This document shows positions 25,201 through 36,672 of a DNA stretch of 64,000 bases, piece after piece. The translations under genes were made by a program, and so were the position numbers. How positions within the stretch are numbered: the first letter of the stretch is position 1; every line of letters begins with the position of its first letter. The notes under the pieces were generated by a model that worked only from the letters and a program-made list of their open reading frames with translations, was not told where the DNA came from and did not search any database. The DNA lies in NCBI GenBank assembly GCA_012931725.1, contig CM022945.1, forward strand, positions 102,826,432 to 102,890,431. Reading direction: 5' to 3'. Source of the stretch: Litsea cubeba (lineage: Eukaryota > Streptophyta > Magnoliopsida > Laurales > Lauraceae).

Positions 25201-27771
25201 CAGGGTTGTCGTTGGCCTGTGTTGGTCATGTCCAAACCATCTAAAGTGAATCTCTCTTAATTTTTCAACTATTGATGCTACCCTTAAATGTTCTCAAATA
25301 CGCTTATTTTTTATTATATATTTCCTTGTTTTTTTACGTGTCCATCTCAACATCTTTTTTTTTATTGGTAATCTCAACATCTTTATCTTGATACACTCAT
25401 TTTTGGAATGTATATTGGCCAGCATTCTACTTCATAGGTCATAGATGGTTTAATTTGTGTCTTGTAATGTTTCTTTTAATTTTGTTGGTATGCTGTGATC
25501 AAAAAGTGCTCCAGAATTAGTCTTCATTTCAATTATCCAGCTATTTGACACCCTTCTTAATCTCCACATCCTTATTAATAATAATAGAGCATGGTATCAA
25601 AAGAGCTCTTTTTGTGGTTTCTCTTGAGCTTCAATTCTCCTGCTCTTAGCACATCAAGTTGAAGAATCAATCTGTTTAAAAATGGGAAGCTGAAAATAGT
25701 AAGAAAAGCATATTTTATCGTGTAGCTAAAAGAAAAGCATATTTTATCAATTAAAGTAAAGAAAATCAGTCAAAAAGTTAAAAATAAAATTTTGAATTTG
25801 AAAATATAAACTTTTTTTATCAATAATTTGGAAGTAAAAACTAATATAATTCAAGGTATAATAGCTGTCAATTCACTTGTGTGAGACATCTCCCTATCCA
25901 CAGTTACATCCACGGATTGATCCTGGGCCTATTAGTTAGGGACTTGGGTGGTAGGGTATGAATGTACCATAGCCCAAAAAAAAAGTATAAATGCCAAAAT
26001 GTCTAAAAGAAACTAAAAAAAATAGCCTTTTTCCTGAAATTGAGAAAGTGCTTAAGTATAAAAATAAAGAATAAATGAGTATCACAAATTAAAAGAAAAG
26101 GTCCACGAAGTTGTAAAAGGGAATGTTTAAGTTTTTCAGAAATCAATGCAGAATCCATTTCTAAGGATTCTTTGGTGATTTTTTTCTTGAAACGTTAAGG
26201 ACCTCTTTGTTTGCATGAGAATTGAATGCATGGAATTCATGGTCAAATGTGGTCCAACAAGGATAACTAAAGAGGTGAGAGGTGAAGGATATAAGGTGGA
26301 GGTGGAGATGGAGATGCAACCCTCACTTTACTAGGATTTGATTTACCTGGATGATGGCTGGTTTTTCATTTCCGTGTCCCCTTATCATTTCCATTATAAA
26401 GAGGAGACAATTGATGGTCATTGTTGGAAATTCTCTTTTGCCTCTATAATTTTAACCGCTTTAAGAAATAGAAATCTTAGAGTTCCTATGCATTCAATTA
26501 CACGAAGCAAACCCTAAGAGGAAGAGAGTTGCATTAATCGAGAAAGGACAATAATTTTTTATAGGAACCCATTATTCAGAAGAGAAAAAACATTCCTTTC
26601 ACCGTTTATTGCACAAGGATGCTTCTCAAACCTAATCATGATTCATGTAGAAACCATTTTAATTCATGGTTAAATAAGGATTTTGAGATGATCCTCTTTT
26701 TTCTTATCTCCAACTCCCAATAAACAAACTCCTTTCATTGGAAAGGGGCAAAGGGCAAAAAGAGGAATGGGAACTGTTGCATGATGATAGAGCACGGAAA
26801 TGCAAATACTTCTCTTTTTTTATTTTTTATTTTGTTGCTAAACAAATGCCTCTCGTTTTCTATCATTAGAAAAAAGATATCACAAAAGGGCATTTCTGTT
26901 AAGCTCTCATTTTAATGATAGTTACATTTTAAAAAAATTGGTTTTCTTATACTACTCCTCTCCTGCGTGTCCCATTCACATGTTCCTTTGCCAAATTAGT
27001 TTCTGAAAAGTATAATTGAATTCTCTCATCTTTGCAGAATGAATTTGTTGTTCTGTGCAAAATCTTTGAAAAGAAAAGCCGAGGTCCAAAAACTGATGAA
27101 GACTATGAGTCACCAGTTGAGGAGGATGCTGATGACTCTGTTGATGGTGACGATGAAAATGGTTCCTCCTCGGTGTCTTTATTGCCTGCCATCCCAAGTT
27201 CTTCAATCGGGCCAGAGGAGGGCCAAAATGCAGTGGCAACCATCAGTACACTCAACTTTGAAAATAGACAGGACACTGTATCACAATCTCTTCCTCCACA
27301 TACTGCAACTCGCACTGTCCCTCAGCATCATCCTTCCTCTCCTGAAAATGATGTTCTTAAATTATTGCTTACTGTCTCTGATGAGGACGGTGATATTTGC
27401 AATGGAGGTGGTAGTAGCCAGGTAAGGTTCATTTGATATTTAACTTGTAGATTTATGTACTTTTGTTATATTTATAAGTTCATATGAAAGTGGTATTGAT
27501 GAGAAAAGCACGGTCTAATAAGATGGCATAACATTGTATACCTCCATTGTTACTCTGGTAATTACAGGGATATTCTTTCATTGAATTTGATTTGCAGGTG
27601 GATTCAGTTCCAAACAAAAGTACTGGTGAAGATGTGGATACTCCTGAGATTGATAAGAATTTAGAGGACATAATTGCTTCTTGGAAGATGGAAGTGTTGT
27701 CTCGAGGGTTACCTGGAGAGTTCCTGGAAGAAGAAGATCTAAACAAGCCAATGGAAGATGAGGAGGGCTAG
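22254..27771 (+). CDS. NAC-domain transcription factor, copy A (C-terminally truncated)
   Basis: The exons are 22254-22425, 23515-23789, 27038-27421 and 27598-27771, all with GT-AG introns and matching phases, giving 334 residues. NAC proteins bind DNA as dimers. Subdomain A reads LPPGYRFLPYDVVLVMYYL and subdomain B follows to residue 57. Exon 2 (58-149) has NGQRKNRSAKCGYWKATGKD and RGKATGTITDWRIHEYRLED, so the DNA-binding core is kept. Exon 3 has NEFVVLCKIFEKKSRGPKTD and then an acidic Ser-rich region. The conserved Glu of subdomain A is lost (DVVL where families have DEEL). Exon 4 ends at a TAG at 27769. The following bases still read as exon 4 but are split by a hAT element. The array junction removes everything downstream, so the transmembrane tail of copy B is absent. 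Start: the first ATG in frame after the conserved leader. It may be functional as a soluble form or be decaying. Confidence 0.82.
24998..25560 (-). mobile_element. RTE-type LINE 3' remnant in NAC A intron 2
   Basis: The minus strand carries decayed pieces of the C-terminal end of plant RTE-clade LINEs, such as LREIHFRWFGHDQHRP and VECWPI followed by KMSV. The segment begins with the widespread plant repeat phrase AACTATGTTGGGGTCAGCTA. Stops and frameshifts are frequent. It lies in a 1.3-kb stretch that copy B lacks. A related piece recurs at the right edge of the window (about 63720-64000). Confidence 0.65.
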
Positions 27772-27778
27772 TTCGAGT

Positions 27779-29091
27779 CTTAGTTGCAGGAAACTCCTAT
27801 ATGGGTGGCGGCGCTCCCACCTCGCTCCCGCTCCCATTCTAGGAACCTCGCTCTCATTGAGAAAGGAACCCACTCCCAACTAAGATAGAAACTCTTAGGC
27901 ATATAAATCCCAAAAGAAACAAATATAGAAGATACCAAGTAAGATAAAAAAAAATTAAGTAATGATAAGACATTAGAAAAATATCAACTTAAATTTGCTC
28001 AATTACTTAATATAACCATAATATTACTTAGTCACTATGACAATCTTTGCAATTGATATGAATGACACATAATAATGTTTACTTGTATTACACTAGCGGT
28101 TGATATAACCATAATATTACTTAGTCACTATGACAATCTTTGCAATTGATATGAATGACACATAATAATGTTTACTTGTATTACACTAGCGGTAACCCGT
28201 GCCGTTGGCACGATAAATTTTTTTTCGTAAATTAACTTATTTGGATCTGATTTAGGTTAATTTTTTTTATTTATGTTTAGTATATATGATTTATGCTTTA
28301 ATGTTTAGGGTTTTTAGTATTTTGTTTTATTAACTTTTATAATTTAAGAGTTTACACTCCAAATTTCAAAAAAAAAATAATTTTTTTAATGTTCTTAACT
28401 TTTAAATTTTTTTAACACTCTGGCCAACCAAATCGGACCCGGCTCCCCTGCTTTTTTATTTTTCGAATTTTAGTTCTCTGAGAAAAACAGTGCGATGAAT
28501 AGTAAAATGGGGTCCACAAAAAAGTGTGATAGACGGCTGAGATTGAGATTAGTAGGAAAAAATAAACCCATCAGGCCCCCATCCCCCCTCTCCCTCATTC
28601 ATTTTCTCTCTCTTACTTTCCCCTCTCTCTTCCACGTGCAGTCAACTGTCCTCCCTCTCTTTCTTTCTTGATGGCAAAAGTTGTAATTATGTTCAACTTT
28701 AGCCCCTTTTATCCACAGTGCCACGTAGGATATTTTTTGGATCAGTAAAAGGCTGTCCTGGAATGTATAATAGATATTTTCATGTATTACTCCTAAACGT
28801 TTTCCATCCCGAAAAAGGAGCTCCTATAATCCACCAGCATCGATACCGCTCCTGCCCTCCTTTGTGCAATTAAGATACAGAGAACAACTAGAATCACATA
28901 TAAAAATTATAAAAGTTTTGATGTTTTTGCAATTTAAGTGGTAGAATGATATTTTCTGTTTGACATTTAACTATATTAAAAAAACATAAAAATACTCATA
29001 ATTTTTCCTGAACGCTCCCGACGGCGCTCCCACACTTCTGTGATCATCCGCTCCTCCGCCCCTGCTCCCGCTCCTGCTTCATGCTACTAAG
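27779..29091. mobile_element. hAT-type element inserted in NAC A exon 4
   Basis: An 8-bp duplication GTTCGAGT flanks it at 27771-27778 and 29092-29099. The ends are imperfect inverted repeats, CTTAGTTGCAGGAAAC against CTTAGTAGCATGAAGC. The subterminal regions carry many GCTCCCGCTCC-type repeats. The 1313-bp body has no transposase and holds a 93-bp tandem duplication. After the right flank the sequence resumes as exon-4-like coding (FELKDFSIPMADD), which shows the exon was interrupted. Confidence 0.82.
28011..28196 (+). repeat. 93-bp tandem duplication inside the hAT element
   Basis: Two almost identical 93-bp units start at 28011 and 28104 (TATAACCATAATATTACTTA). Both end near TTACACTAGCGGT. 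The near identity points to a recent local duplication. Confidence 0.92.
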
Positions 29092-30894
29092 GTTCGAGTT
29101 GAAAGACTTTTCGATCCCAATGGCAGATGATGGTTGGGTCCACATTGTGTCCACTTTGGATTCTTGGTCACACTCACACCTGTTAACAGGGACATTTATG
29201 ACTATACCAACTTTTGGGCCTAGCAAGGTCCAAGTGGCCATGGTCGCCAACCCACATGGACCACAGGTGGAGGATAATAGCAGTTGAGAAAGATCTTTGA
29301 CAGCCAAGGGATGAAGAAGAATGAAACAGTTGACCAAGGATGCCCCAGTAGGTCCACACAGAGCTCAGGTCCTGGAAGTGTGCTTGACCCGGCAGTCTTC
29401 TCCTTCTTACTCCAAGACCCATGCACCATCAAGAACCATTCTCTGAAATCAACAAGCCCTTTGCCTACATGCTCAAAGGCGTTCGATGCATCATTCACAT
29501 GGATGGCTCGATGATTGCAGCTTTATAGGCTGTATAGCATGGAATACATGATGTGTTATTCACATCTACCTTTGTAGTGTAATACACATTTCTGCAGCCT
29601 CAATTTCATGTACAGGCACAGTTTGTTTCAAACTGTAGTAGTCCTTTTATTTTAAACTTGTTATGTTGTTGAGAGCATGTATCTTTTTCTTTCTTTTCTT
29701 TGAGATCATTTCCTCCCATTGCATAATCTTTTTAGAAACTTAGATGATTGTTCAGCGATGCCTTCAGTGTGGCATATATACTCTGGGTCTGTGATTGGTA
29801 GTGAAACTACGAATCAAACTGGATGATAAGAGTTGAGAAGTGCAAAAAACTGTTCATACATTGTGAGGAGAATCAACTAATCGTGATCTTAACTTTACAA
29901 TGTTCTAATAGAAGTGATCTCAATCCTTTAAAGAAAATACACACGCGCCCCCCAACCAACGGTACGTCTTAAAGATCTCATTTCTCCCCTACTCTCCCAT
30001 TTTCACATTAACATCTCATCATTAAGGGCTCATTTGATTTTCATAAACTACTTGGTTTATGCATAAATGAGGGTTCATGTGTATGAATAAACTGAGTTAC
30101 ATGCAAGTGAAAGTTGTTTTGTTCTTTGTCATAACCAACTAAAGGTAAACAAAGTTGTGGGTAAGTAGATTTATTGGTAAACTGAGTGCAGAGCAACCGA
30201 TCGAGGATCCAAAACGAGCCTAAAGAAATGCGCGATGAGAATTTGGAAGGAATATTAGACATCAAAATTAGAGAAGAGAATGGCGATAATCCAAAGGAAA
30301 ATGTGGTGTCACTGGGGTTGCACTCTGATAGGATCTTCTTCACCTTCTTCACCCTAGTCTCTCCCACTTTGGTTTGTGCTGAATCATCTTCTACCTTCAG
30401 AGGAGAGATCTTCAGGAATGAGAAACAAGAGAGAGAGAGAGAGACCGATCTACATAACTAGCACCTAGTTCTTGGATTGAGGATTTGAGACTAGGACATG
30501 GTGGATTTATATACGTGGCTGATGACTAATATCCCATACATGTGTGCAAAAACAACAGCATGCTACCCCAAGCTGTTTTGATGGATTTAGGATGCGATCG
30601 TTGAGCAGATAAAATGTTTTTGTTGTAGTCTTTTTCAGGTTACCTTGCTCATGAAGTATATAGAATTTTCAATAAAGGCAACTAGAAAGAGACATGATGG
30701 TAGAGTTCTTCTTTCCTTTCACTATATAAAAGGCTTTAGATGATCTGTGATTGGTTCAAGGCAATGGGCCCTCAAGCCTGGCCCCATTAGAGTGGGACCC
30801 AGTACATTCCCTAAACATTTGAATTCTGTTGGTAGCTGATTACGTTCTACCACCTCCGTTATACAAGAAGTAGGTCAGGTACCGGGCCGGGCCA

Positions 30895-30983
30895 GGGGGG
30901 GGGGGGGGGGGGGGGGGAGGCGCTGAAAGCTATTTCCATTTTGGGGTGGGGTGGGTGGGGGGGGGGGTGGGGGGGGGGGGGGG
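30895..30983 (+). repeat. G-rich runs (G23 and interrupted G-tracts)
   Basis: A 23-base G run at 30895-30917 is followed by an interrupted G-tract at 30943-30983. The plus strand could form G-quadruplexes. X1 has no such runs at the matching position. Runs this long are also prone to assembly error. Confidence 0.85.
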
Positions 30984-31621
30984 CATGAAAGCTATTTCCA
31001 TCGGGTAAAAATGTCTAGCTTCCCCATCAATGGAAGCTAGATCCTTTTAAGGCCAGCTCTATAATCCATCAGTGGGTTCCACCCTTACGTCCAGTCCACT
31101 CAAATTCCCATGAATTGGCACTGGACCAAACTTTCATCTAATAAAGCTGTGCCCCACCATCAAATTGATCACTGTAAAACATGTGATTTCACTTCACTCC
31201 CTTTGATTGGCCCAAATCCAGTTGAAGTAAATTATGGCCCCACACAACTATAAATGAGAACAGTAATTCTGAGCAATTGTGTCTCGCGGATGGATTTATA
31301 GGGCCGGTCTCAATGAATCTGAGAAATCAGATTCTAAACCTACCATGCATTATGGTTGTGTGCTAAGGGGTCATTTATTTGCTTGCACTCATTTACAATA
31401 TGTAAATGTTGCACTTGCACATGAATAACATTTACCCATCATGGTCATGTTTTTTTTTTTTTTACTCATTTACGCATCGAACAAGTTGGGCTGTGCCCAA
31501 ATCCAATTGAAGCCTCTTGTAGTTGGTGGATTGGATCCTAATTTTCAATTTCTTCAATGGATGGTTCAGATTTGCAGAGAGTTTTCCATTTTTTCTAGGA
31601 AGAAAAATAAAAAGTCTTTTG

Positions 31622-31722
31622 GACATACTTTTTGGCATGAATCTTGGACAAATCCCTATGTACCCCTTGAATTCAAGGGGTAACATTGGGGTTTGTCCAA
31701 GATTCATGCCAAAAAGTATGTC
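31622..31722. repeat. Near-perfect 35-bp-arm hairpin with palindromic core
   Basis: The left arm, 31622-31656 (GACATACTTTTTGGCATGAA onward), matches the right arm, 31688-31722, on the other strand with one mismatch. Between them is a perfect 18-bp palindrome CCCCTTGAATTCAAGGGG at 31663-31680. The RNA would form a stem of about 100 nt, like a miRNA or siRNA precursor. It could equally be a small foldback MITE. Confidence 0.85.
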
Positions 31723-31767
31723 AAAAAAAATAGTCATTTGTCATGCCCATCTTTTGACTGTTTTAAC

Positions 31768-32075
31768 TGGGGTGCTCACAAGCAGGCCAGCACAACTTTA
31801 GTCTGCTTTGGGCTGGATCTTGGCCATGTTCTTTGGGCCATGGGCTGCATCATTGGCCCATGATTAAATGGGCTAGACTTGGACCTATTCTTTTAAAGGC
31901 CCAGCCTTACCGGCATTATTAAGATAAATAAGTATGCATTTTTGCAAAATGAGCTGGTTCTGGGCCAGGCTTTCACAACCCTGGGCTTGATCTGGTTGAA
32001 TACTAGGCCTTAAACTAAATGAGTTGCAATTGGACAAACCTTGGCCCGGCACAGGCCGGTCCATGAACACCCCTA
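31768..32075. mobile_element. hAT-type MITE, 308 bp
   Basis: The ends are TGGGGTGCTCACAAGCAGGC and, on the other strand, TAGGGGTGTTCATGGACCGG. The flanks GTTTTAAC (31760-31767) and GTTCCAAC (32076-32083) agree at six of eight positions, fitting an aged 8-bp duplication. The interior is rich in GGGCC/GGCCC. X1 lacks it. Confidence 0.65.
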
Positions 32076-33312
32076 GTTCCAACCTGCATATCTGAAAAGT
32101 GCTATCATCTGCTGCAGCTAAAACATGATTCATCATATGTGGGTCCACTTAAATGTGATAAAGACAATCATTTACCTGGACACCTATGTGTGGAACAAGC
32201 CCGAGTTTCATTTCAAATGGAGTGATATGAACGGTTGATCAACGGCATTAGAGATTCTTCCAAAATCTCAATCTTTGATCAACGGCATTAGAAATTAATG
32301 TAGAGTATTGGATGACTAAATATGTTCTCATCTGGCAATGTTTGGATATGCCTATGCAATATGGTTATAATCGAGTCATTCATGTGCTTTATGATTAATT
32401 TGTGAGCCACCTCAGTTTAGCCCACCTATTAAAATCCCAAACCACTTAAAAAATAAATTAAGTTAATCTGTAAATCATGCGCTTAAATTGACAAAATACG
32501 AAAATAAATTAATTTTTTGCAATATTTTGTTCATATACCTTTTATATTATTTATCTTACAATGAACTGAAGATAAAGTGAATTAGCCTCTCTGATAAACA
32601 TTCGGGCCTGTTTGGCAAGTCTAATCTTTTTGGAATAGATCAGATTCAATTAGATCTGTTTAAAATTGATTTGTTTCAATCAATCTTTTTTTACAAATAT
32701 AATGTTTAGTATGTTTGATTCGATTAGAAAAGTGATATTGTCATACTTGAAAATTTTTATGGGCAAAGTTGGGTTTATCAATCAGGCCCTCTTACGAGAT
32801 TACCAGCTCTTAAAAGGCCCACAAATGATGGCTTCTGTAGGGATGCTCAAGGGCCAAGCCAGCCCAGCCCACTTTGGGCTGGTTTCTGACTTTTAATATT
32901 TGGGGTGCGCCTGGATCTAAATCTTTGGCCCGTTTAAAACATATGGGTTAAGATTGATAGAAAGCCTAAATCCTGACCCGACCCAATTGATTGAATGGAT
33001 GGGCTGAAGCCTGACATCTTAAAAGCGGGCCAAGTCCGGGCCAGGTACTTAAGGCCCATGTTGGGCTTGGTAGGGATAGGCCTGTGTGTCTAAAGGAAGG
33101 TGTAGACTGGATATGCCTAAGCCCAACTCTTCATGGCCCATGAAAACCCCTGGACTTCTGTTTTTATTAAAAGTCCGGAGGGGAGGGCTTGGACAAAATT
33201 TTTGCAGCTCTGACAATTTGAGGCCGGGCTTAATAGAACAACATTACTAGGCCCAATCCAGCTCGACCCTCTTATTTTTCTTAAACATTTTACATAATAT
33301 GTTAATATATTG

Positions 33313-33315
<3 letters not shown>

Positions 33316-33371
<56 letters not shown>
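33316..33371. repeat. (AAT)n microsatellite
   Basis: About 18 uninterrupted AAT units. The matching X1 position has none, so the expansion is private to unit 2. Confidence 0.95.
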
Positions 33372-33372
<1 letters not shown>

Positions 33373-33415
33373 CACCTATTTTTTTCAACGATCATATTAT
33401 GGGAGTGTGGAGGCT

Positions 33416-33645
33416 TTTTTTTTTTTCTTTTTGCTAACTAAGGGTTCCCAATCCTTTGGGCTGGACTAATCCCTCCGGCCCAGATAGAAGCTGGGTAAAA
33501 CCCCTGTGGCCCCCAGTTTATAGCACAAGTGGACTCAACCTTCGGTTCCTGAAGACGGAAAAAACCGGGAATTGATACCAAGACCTATAGCTTCGGAACA
33601 GGAAAGAACCATGGTCCGGACCACTCGGCCAACCGCCTAGAGTTA
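33416..33645 (-). mobile_element. tRNA-derived SINE, full length with target duplication
   Basis: On the minus strand it begins CTCTAGGCGGTTGGCCGAGT, containing a pol III A-box (TGGCCGAGTGG). A B-box-like motif (GGTATCAATTCC) follows, and the element ends in an A-rich tail, seen as T-rich at 33416-33436 on the plus strand. A perfect 12-bp duplication AGTGTGGAGGCT flanks it at 33404-33415 and 33646-33657. X1 has the unoccupied site (GGGAGTATGGAGGC, about 12380). Confidence 0.88.
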
Positions 33646-33989
33646 AGTGTGGAGGCTACTTACTACCTTTTTTTAAAAAAAAGAAAATGCACACAAAGTG
33701 TGACAACCATTCTAAACAGTTCAAATTTTGGACTGGGAGAAATGTAAGTGAGAGATTAATAGTATCACATTGAGATACTAGTGTTTCTCTGTAGAAATCA
33801 ATATCAGCAATTGACAAGAAATATTTGGTACAGGAACACAATGTTGTTGCAGATTTCTTCATTGATGTATAGGCATAACTCTTCTGCCAGTATCTGATAC
33901 TACTATAAAAGCCAAGGCTCCAAATGAACATGTTTCCATTCATCTAGTTGCCTCATGGTTAGTGCCCGAGTTTTTAGTGTGTGCACAAT

Positions 33990-34140
33990 CAAAAAGTCTA
34001 CAGGCCCGATTTTCGGGCCCGATAGTGAGCACGGCTCCCGTGGGAGCCATGGGATCCCAGTCGCGTGCTGGAATCCTACGGCTCCCACCGGAGCCGTGCC
34101 CCATGTGGGGCCCGAAAATCGGGCCCTGCTACGAGGGTTC
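33990..34140. mobile_element. Foldback element, 151 bp, 9-bp direct repeats
   Basis: GTGCACAAT occurs at 33981-33989 and 34141-34149. The interior folds on itself: GGCCCGATTTTCGGGCC faces GGCCCGAAAATCGGGCC, and CACGGCTCCCGTGGGAGCC faces its complement with one mismatch. A 9-bp duplication fits Mutator-type MITEs, but the outermost bases of the two arms match poorly. Confidence 0.65.
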
Positions 34141-34339
34141 GTGCACAATATACATCAAGATGAAATAAGTGACTTTTGTATCAAGGCTTTACTTTCATTT
34201 TTAGTTGTTTTTTAGTATTTACCGACAACTCCAGGCCGTCGTTTTTTTTTTTTTTTAAAATCACTTTAAAATTCCCGACGTCGTTTTTCGTGATTTTTGG
34301 GTAGTGAAAAAATCGTGCGTGGCCATTGACCAAGTCAAC

Positions 34340-34785
34340 GTACTAGCACGACACGGCCCAGTTATTCCCTTGGGTCATGCTGGAAAAGGTGTCCCTGGGC
34401 CTTGGCTTGGCACGACACGACACAACCCATATATAATTTTAATTTTTTTTATATAAATAAAATTTAAAATTTAAAATAATTAAAGATTTATTATTTATTT
34501 GTAAATAAACTCAATGTTTGTAAATTTATTTTAATAGTTTCAACTTTATTTAAAGTTAAGAACCCTAAAAGTCGACAAAATCTATTTCGATTTATATAAA
34601 AATAATTAAAAAATAATAATTAAAAGAGGCATGTGGGCCGGCCCAGCTCGCCTGAGACACGACATGGATAAATTTGTACCTTGGGCTGTGCTGGGCTAAG
34701 CCCTCAGCTACCTGGATACGGCACAGCACGGCCCAGGCACGTCTCGCCTGAACAGTATGGCCCCCAGATTTTCATGCCTAATTCG
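34340..34785. mobile_element. Degenerate hAT-like element
   Basis: GC-rich CACGACACGGCCC-type repeats lie at both ends of an AT-rich middle. The right end reads TAGGCATGAAAATCTGGGGG on the other strand, close to the end of the 3.4-kb hAT at 37738 (TAGGGATGAAAATCTGGGC). The left end and duplication are not clear. Confidence 0.5.
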
Positions 34786-36333
34786 AACTTACATTATTTT
34801 TAGCATAAGGGTCAAGCATAAAAAAAAGTTGAACTAGTAATTCTTTAGCATCCAACATGGTTTTCGCCTGGAATGTTGGACAGATGTTTCTTCTTGCTCT
34901 GGCTTGGGAAGATTGAAACCTTCATTTCAGCCAATTGGGCCTTTTTATTGGCTTTTGCTCGACCTCAAAGTCAAGCCCATTTTATCTAGACTTGCTGCTT
35001 TCCTAGTTGTACAATGTAGCTACATTAGATCATGCACTCCAATCTCAACCTGATTCAACTTTGGACGCAAAAGAGAGTTCACATACATAAGTCAGAAGGA
35101 GGTCCGAACAAGCCGTAGTTCAAACTCTAGGCAGCCAAGTAAGAACCGATGCTCCTTACCACTAAGATAAAGAGCGGTTCTTGCAGTGTTTTTACTTGAG
35201 TGAGAGGACTATTACCCTGTGCATGCACGATGCAGCAACCACATACACCATCTAAGGTGGGACTCAAACACACACAAGGAGGAAACCCACACCTTATGCT
35301 ATTGAACCACCACCCAAGCCCGTGTAAGATCTGGCGGTTAAAGATCATCAAATCACTGCAATCTGGTGCCATTTCATTGATCGGGTCTTTAGCAGTCAGG
35401 AACTTGCAAACTGTTCTAACAACTGCGCTTATGAGAAAAAATAAATGATTGGATAGTTTTTGCAAGAATCTATCAACTGATCATTCTTCTCAGTCCTAAT
35501 GGCATGGGCGATCCAATAGTAATGATCTTATTGAGGACAGTCTTAAGTGGACGGTTCGACCTTTCCCATTTAAATTGATTTGAAATCATTCAATTTGCTT
35601 CACTGAATATAATCGAGCCACCCAAATGATTCAAACAAATGTTAAACAGATTCCAAACAATAGCCTACATTTGGTTCACATAGCCGTCCATCATACATCA
35701 TTCATCAACAAAATTTGTGTTTGGATGGATCAACGAATTTTGGGTGGTGATGGGTTTGATCATGTTTGGATTAGGGTTTCCATGAGAAAAGAAGTAAAGA
35801 ACGCCCTTTATATGCCCCCCAAAAAAATGTATGTGGGTGCTTTGGCAAATTTTAAGATATAGTCAAAGGTGTTTTTGGATATTTCAGCAAAACCAAGGGA
35901 GTTTCTTATAATCACCTTCTTATTTATTTTTCTGCCGCAACGTTAAGTAACCAGGAAGGCTTTTGATTTTGGATCGCCCATTTTGTTGACCCTTGGAGAT
36001 GGATGGCCATGATCAATCAAAGAGATATTTAACATTGATATCCAATCCATGGTGGGCCCAACTGTGTAATAATAATTGATCATGACCGTCCACCTTGATG
36101 ATTCGATTATTGAACTTTTCAATTTAATTTGATCTTGTCCAAAGAATCATATGATCCCAATCACTCTTGCAATGCATGGATCAGATGTGGGACCCACACT
36201 CACTGAGCGGCTCAGATTAAAAAAAGCCGATCATCATGAAGTGGGCCCCACCACACCCCAGATGAACGGCTCGAACACAATGCAAAGCCCACGACCTTGG
36301 ACAGAGAAACCCATTTTTGAAGCCTCTACACTC

Positions 36334-36672
36334 TTCCGGAATGTTCGGATTTCTCATGATACCTTTACTCACTGCTTTTTTCGATCCTACGTGGCAGCTT
36401 CGCCAATCAACACGATCAATCTTCTGTGTAATCTCAACCGTCCGATTTCAATATCTACCCATCATTGACCGTCACGACCACGATTCCACGGTACAGCTTT
36501 TTGCCACACGCGCTCAATGCATTCCACGGACGGTGGATTTCGTGGCCATTTAGCGATGACGTCACTCTAACTTTCATTTAACGGTTTAGATTCCGATAAC
36601 GAAAGGGTGGCCCACTTAAGCTGACTTAACCGAGAATAGTTGAGATGTGCTCGGGCTCGATCACTATAAATA
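36334..36672 (+). promoter_or_regulatory. NAC B promoter: heat-shock element, bZIP box, TATA
   Basis: The same perfect heat-shock element as in copy A lies at 36334-36346. TGACGTCA is at 36557-36564 and TATAAATA at 36665-36672. The non-coding exon ends at 36776 before GTAAGT. The probable second leader exon starts at 43398. The 3.4-kb hAT and the LINE lie in the intervening 5'UTR intron. Confidence 0.75.

Larger units (their letters stand above)
17667..27770 (+). repeat. Duplicated block carrying NAC copy A
   Basis: The block covers promoter, 5'UTR intron and gene of copy A. It is colinear with 35545-47900 (copy B) and 53186-61150 (copy C). Differences are mostly discrete insertions and deletions: copy B carries a 3.4-kb hAT, and copies A and B both carry a LINE absent from C. 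Copy A has a 1.3-kb segment (about 24975-26263) absent from B. These indels identify individual events. Confidence 0.85.
29139..33725. repeat. Spacer block X2, second copy, starting at the unit 1/2 junction
   Basis: It is colinear with 9430-12470. Its left end is fused to the interrupted exon 4 of NAC A, so the tandem-duplication junction lies near 29138 within a shared CCAC-TTGTGTCCAC stretch. X2-specific additions are the G-runs (30895-30983), a 0.8-kb insert (about 31441-32240) with a hairpin and a hAT element, an AAT microsatellite, and a SINE. No gene is recognised. Confidence 0.8.

Noticed and set aside
28011..28196. Direct repeats as a CRISPR-like or centromeric array
   Set aside because: Only two adjacent 93-bp units with no spacers, inside a hAT element in a plant genome. 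A simple tandem duplication explains it.
35100..35460. tRNA-like motifs (TTAGTGGTAAGG, GTTTGAGTCCC) on the minus strand as SINEs
   Set aside because: Box spacing is irregular and there is no tail or target duplication, so it is too weak to call.
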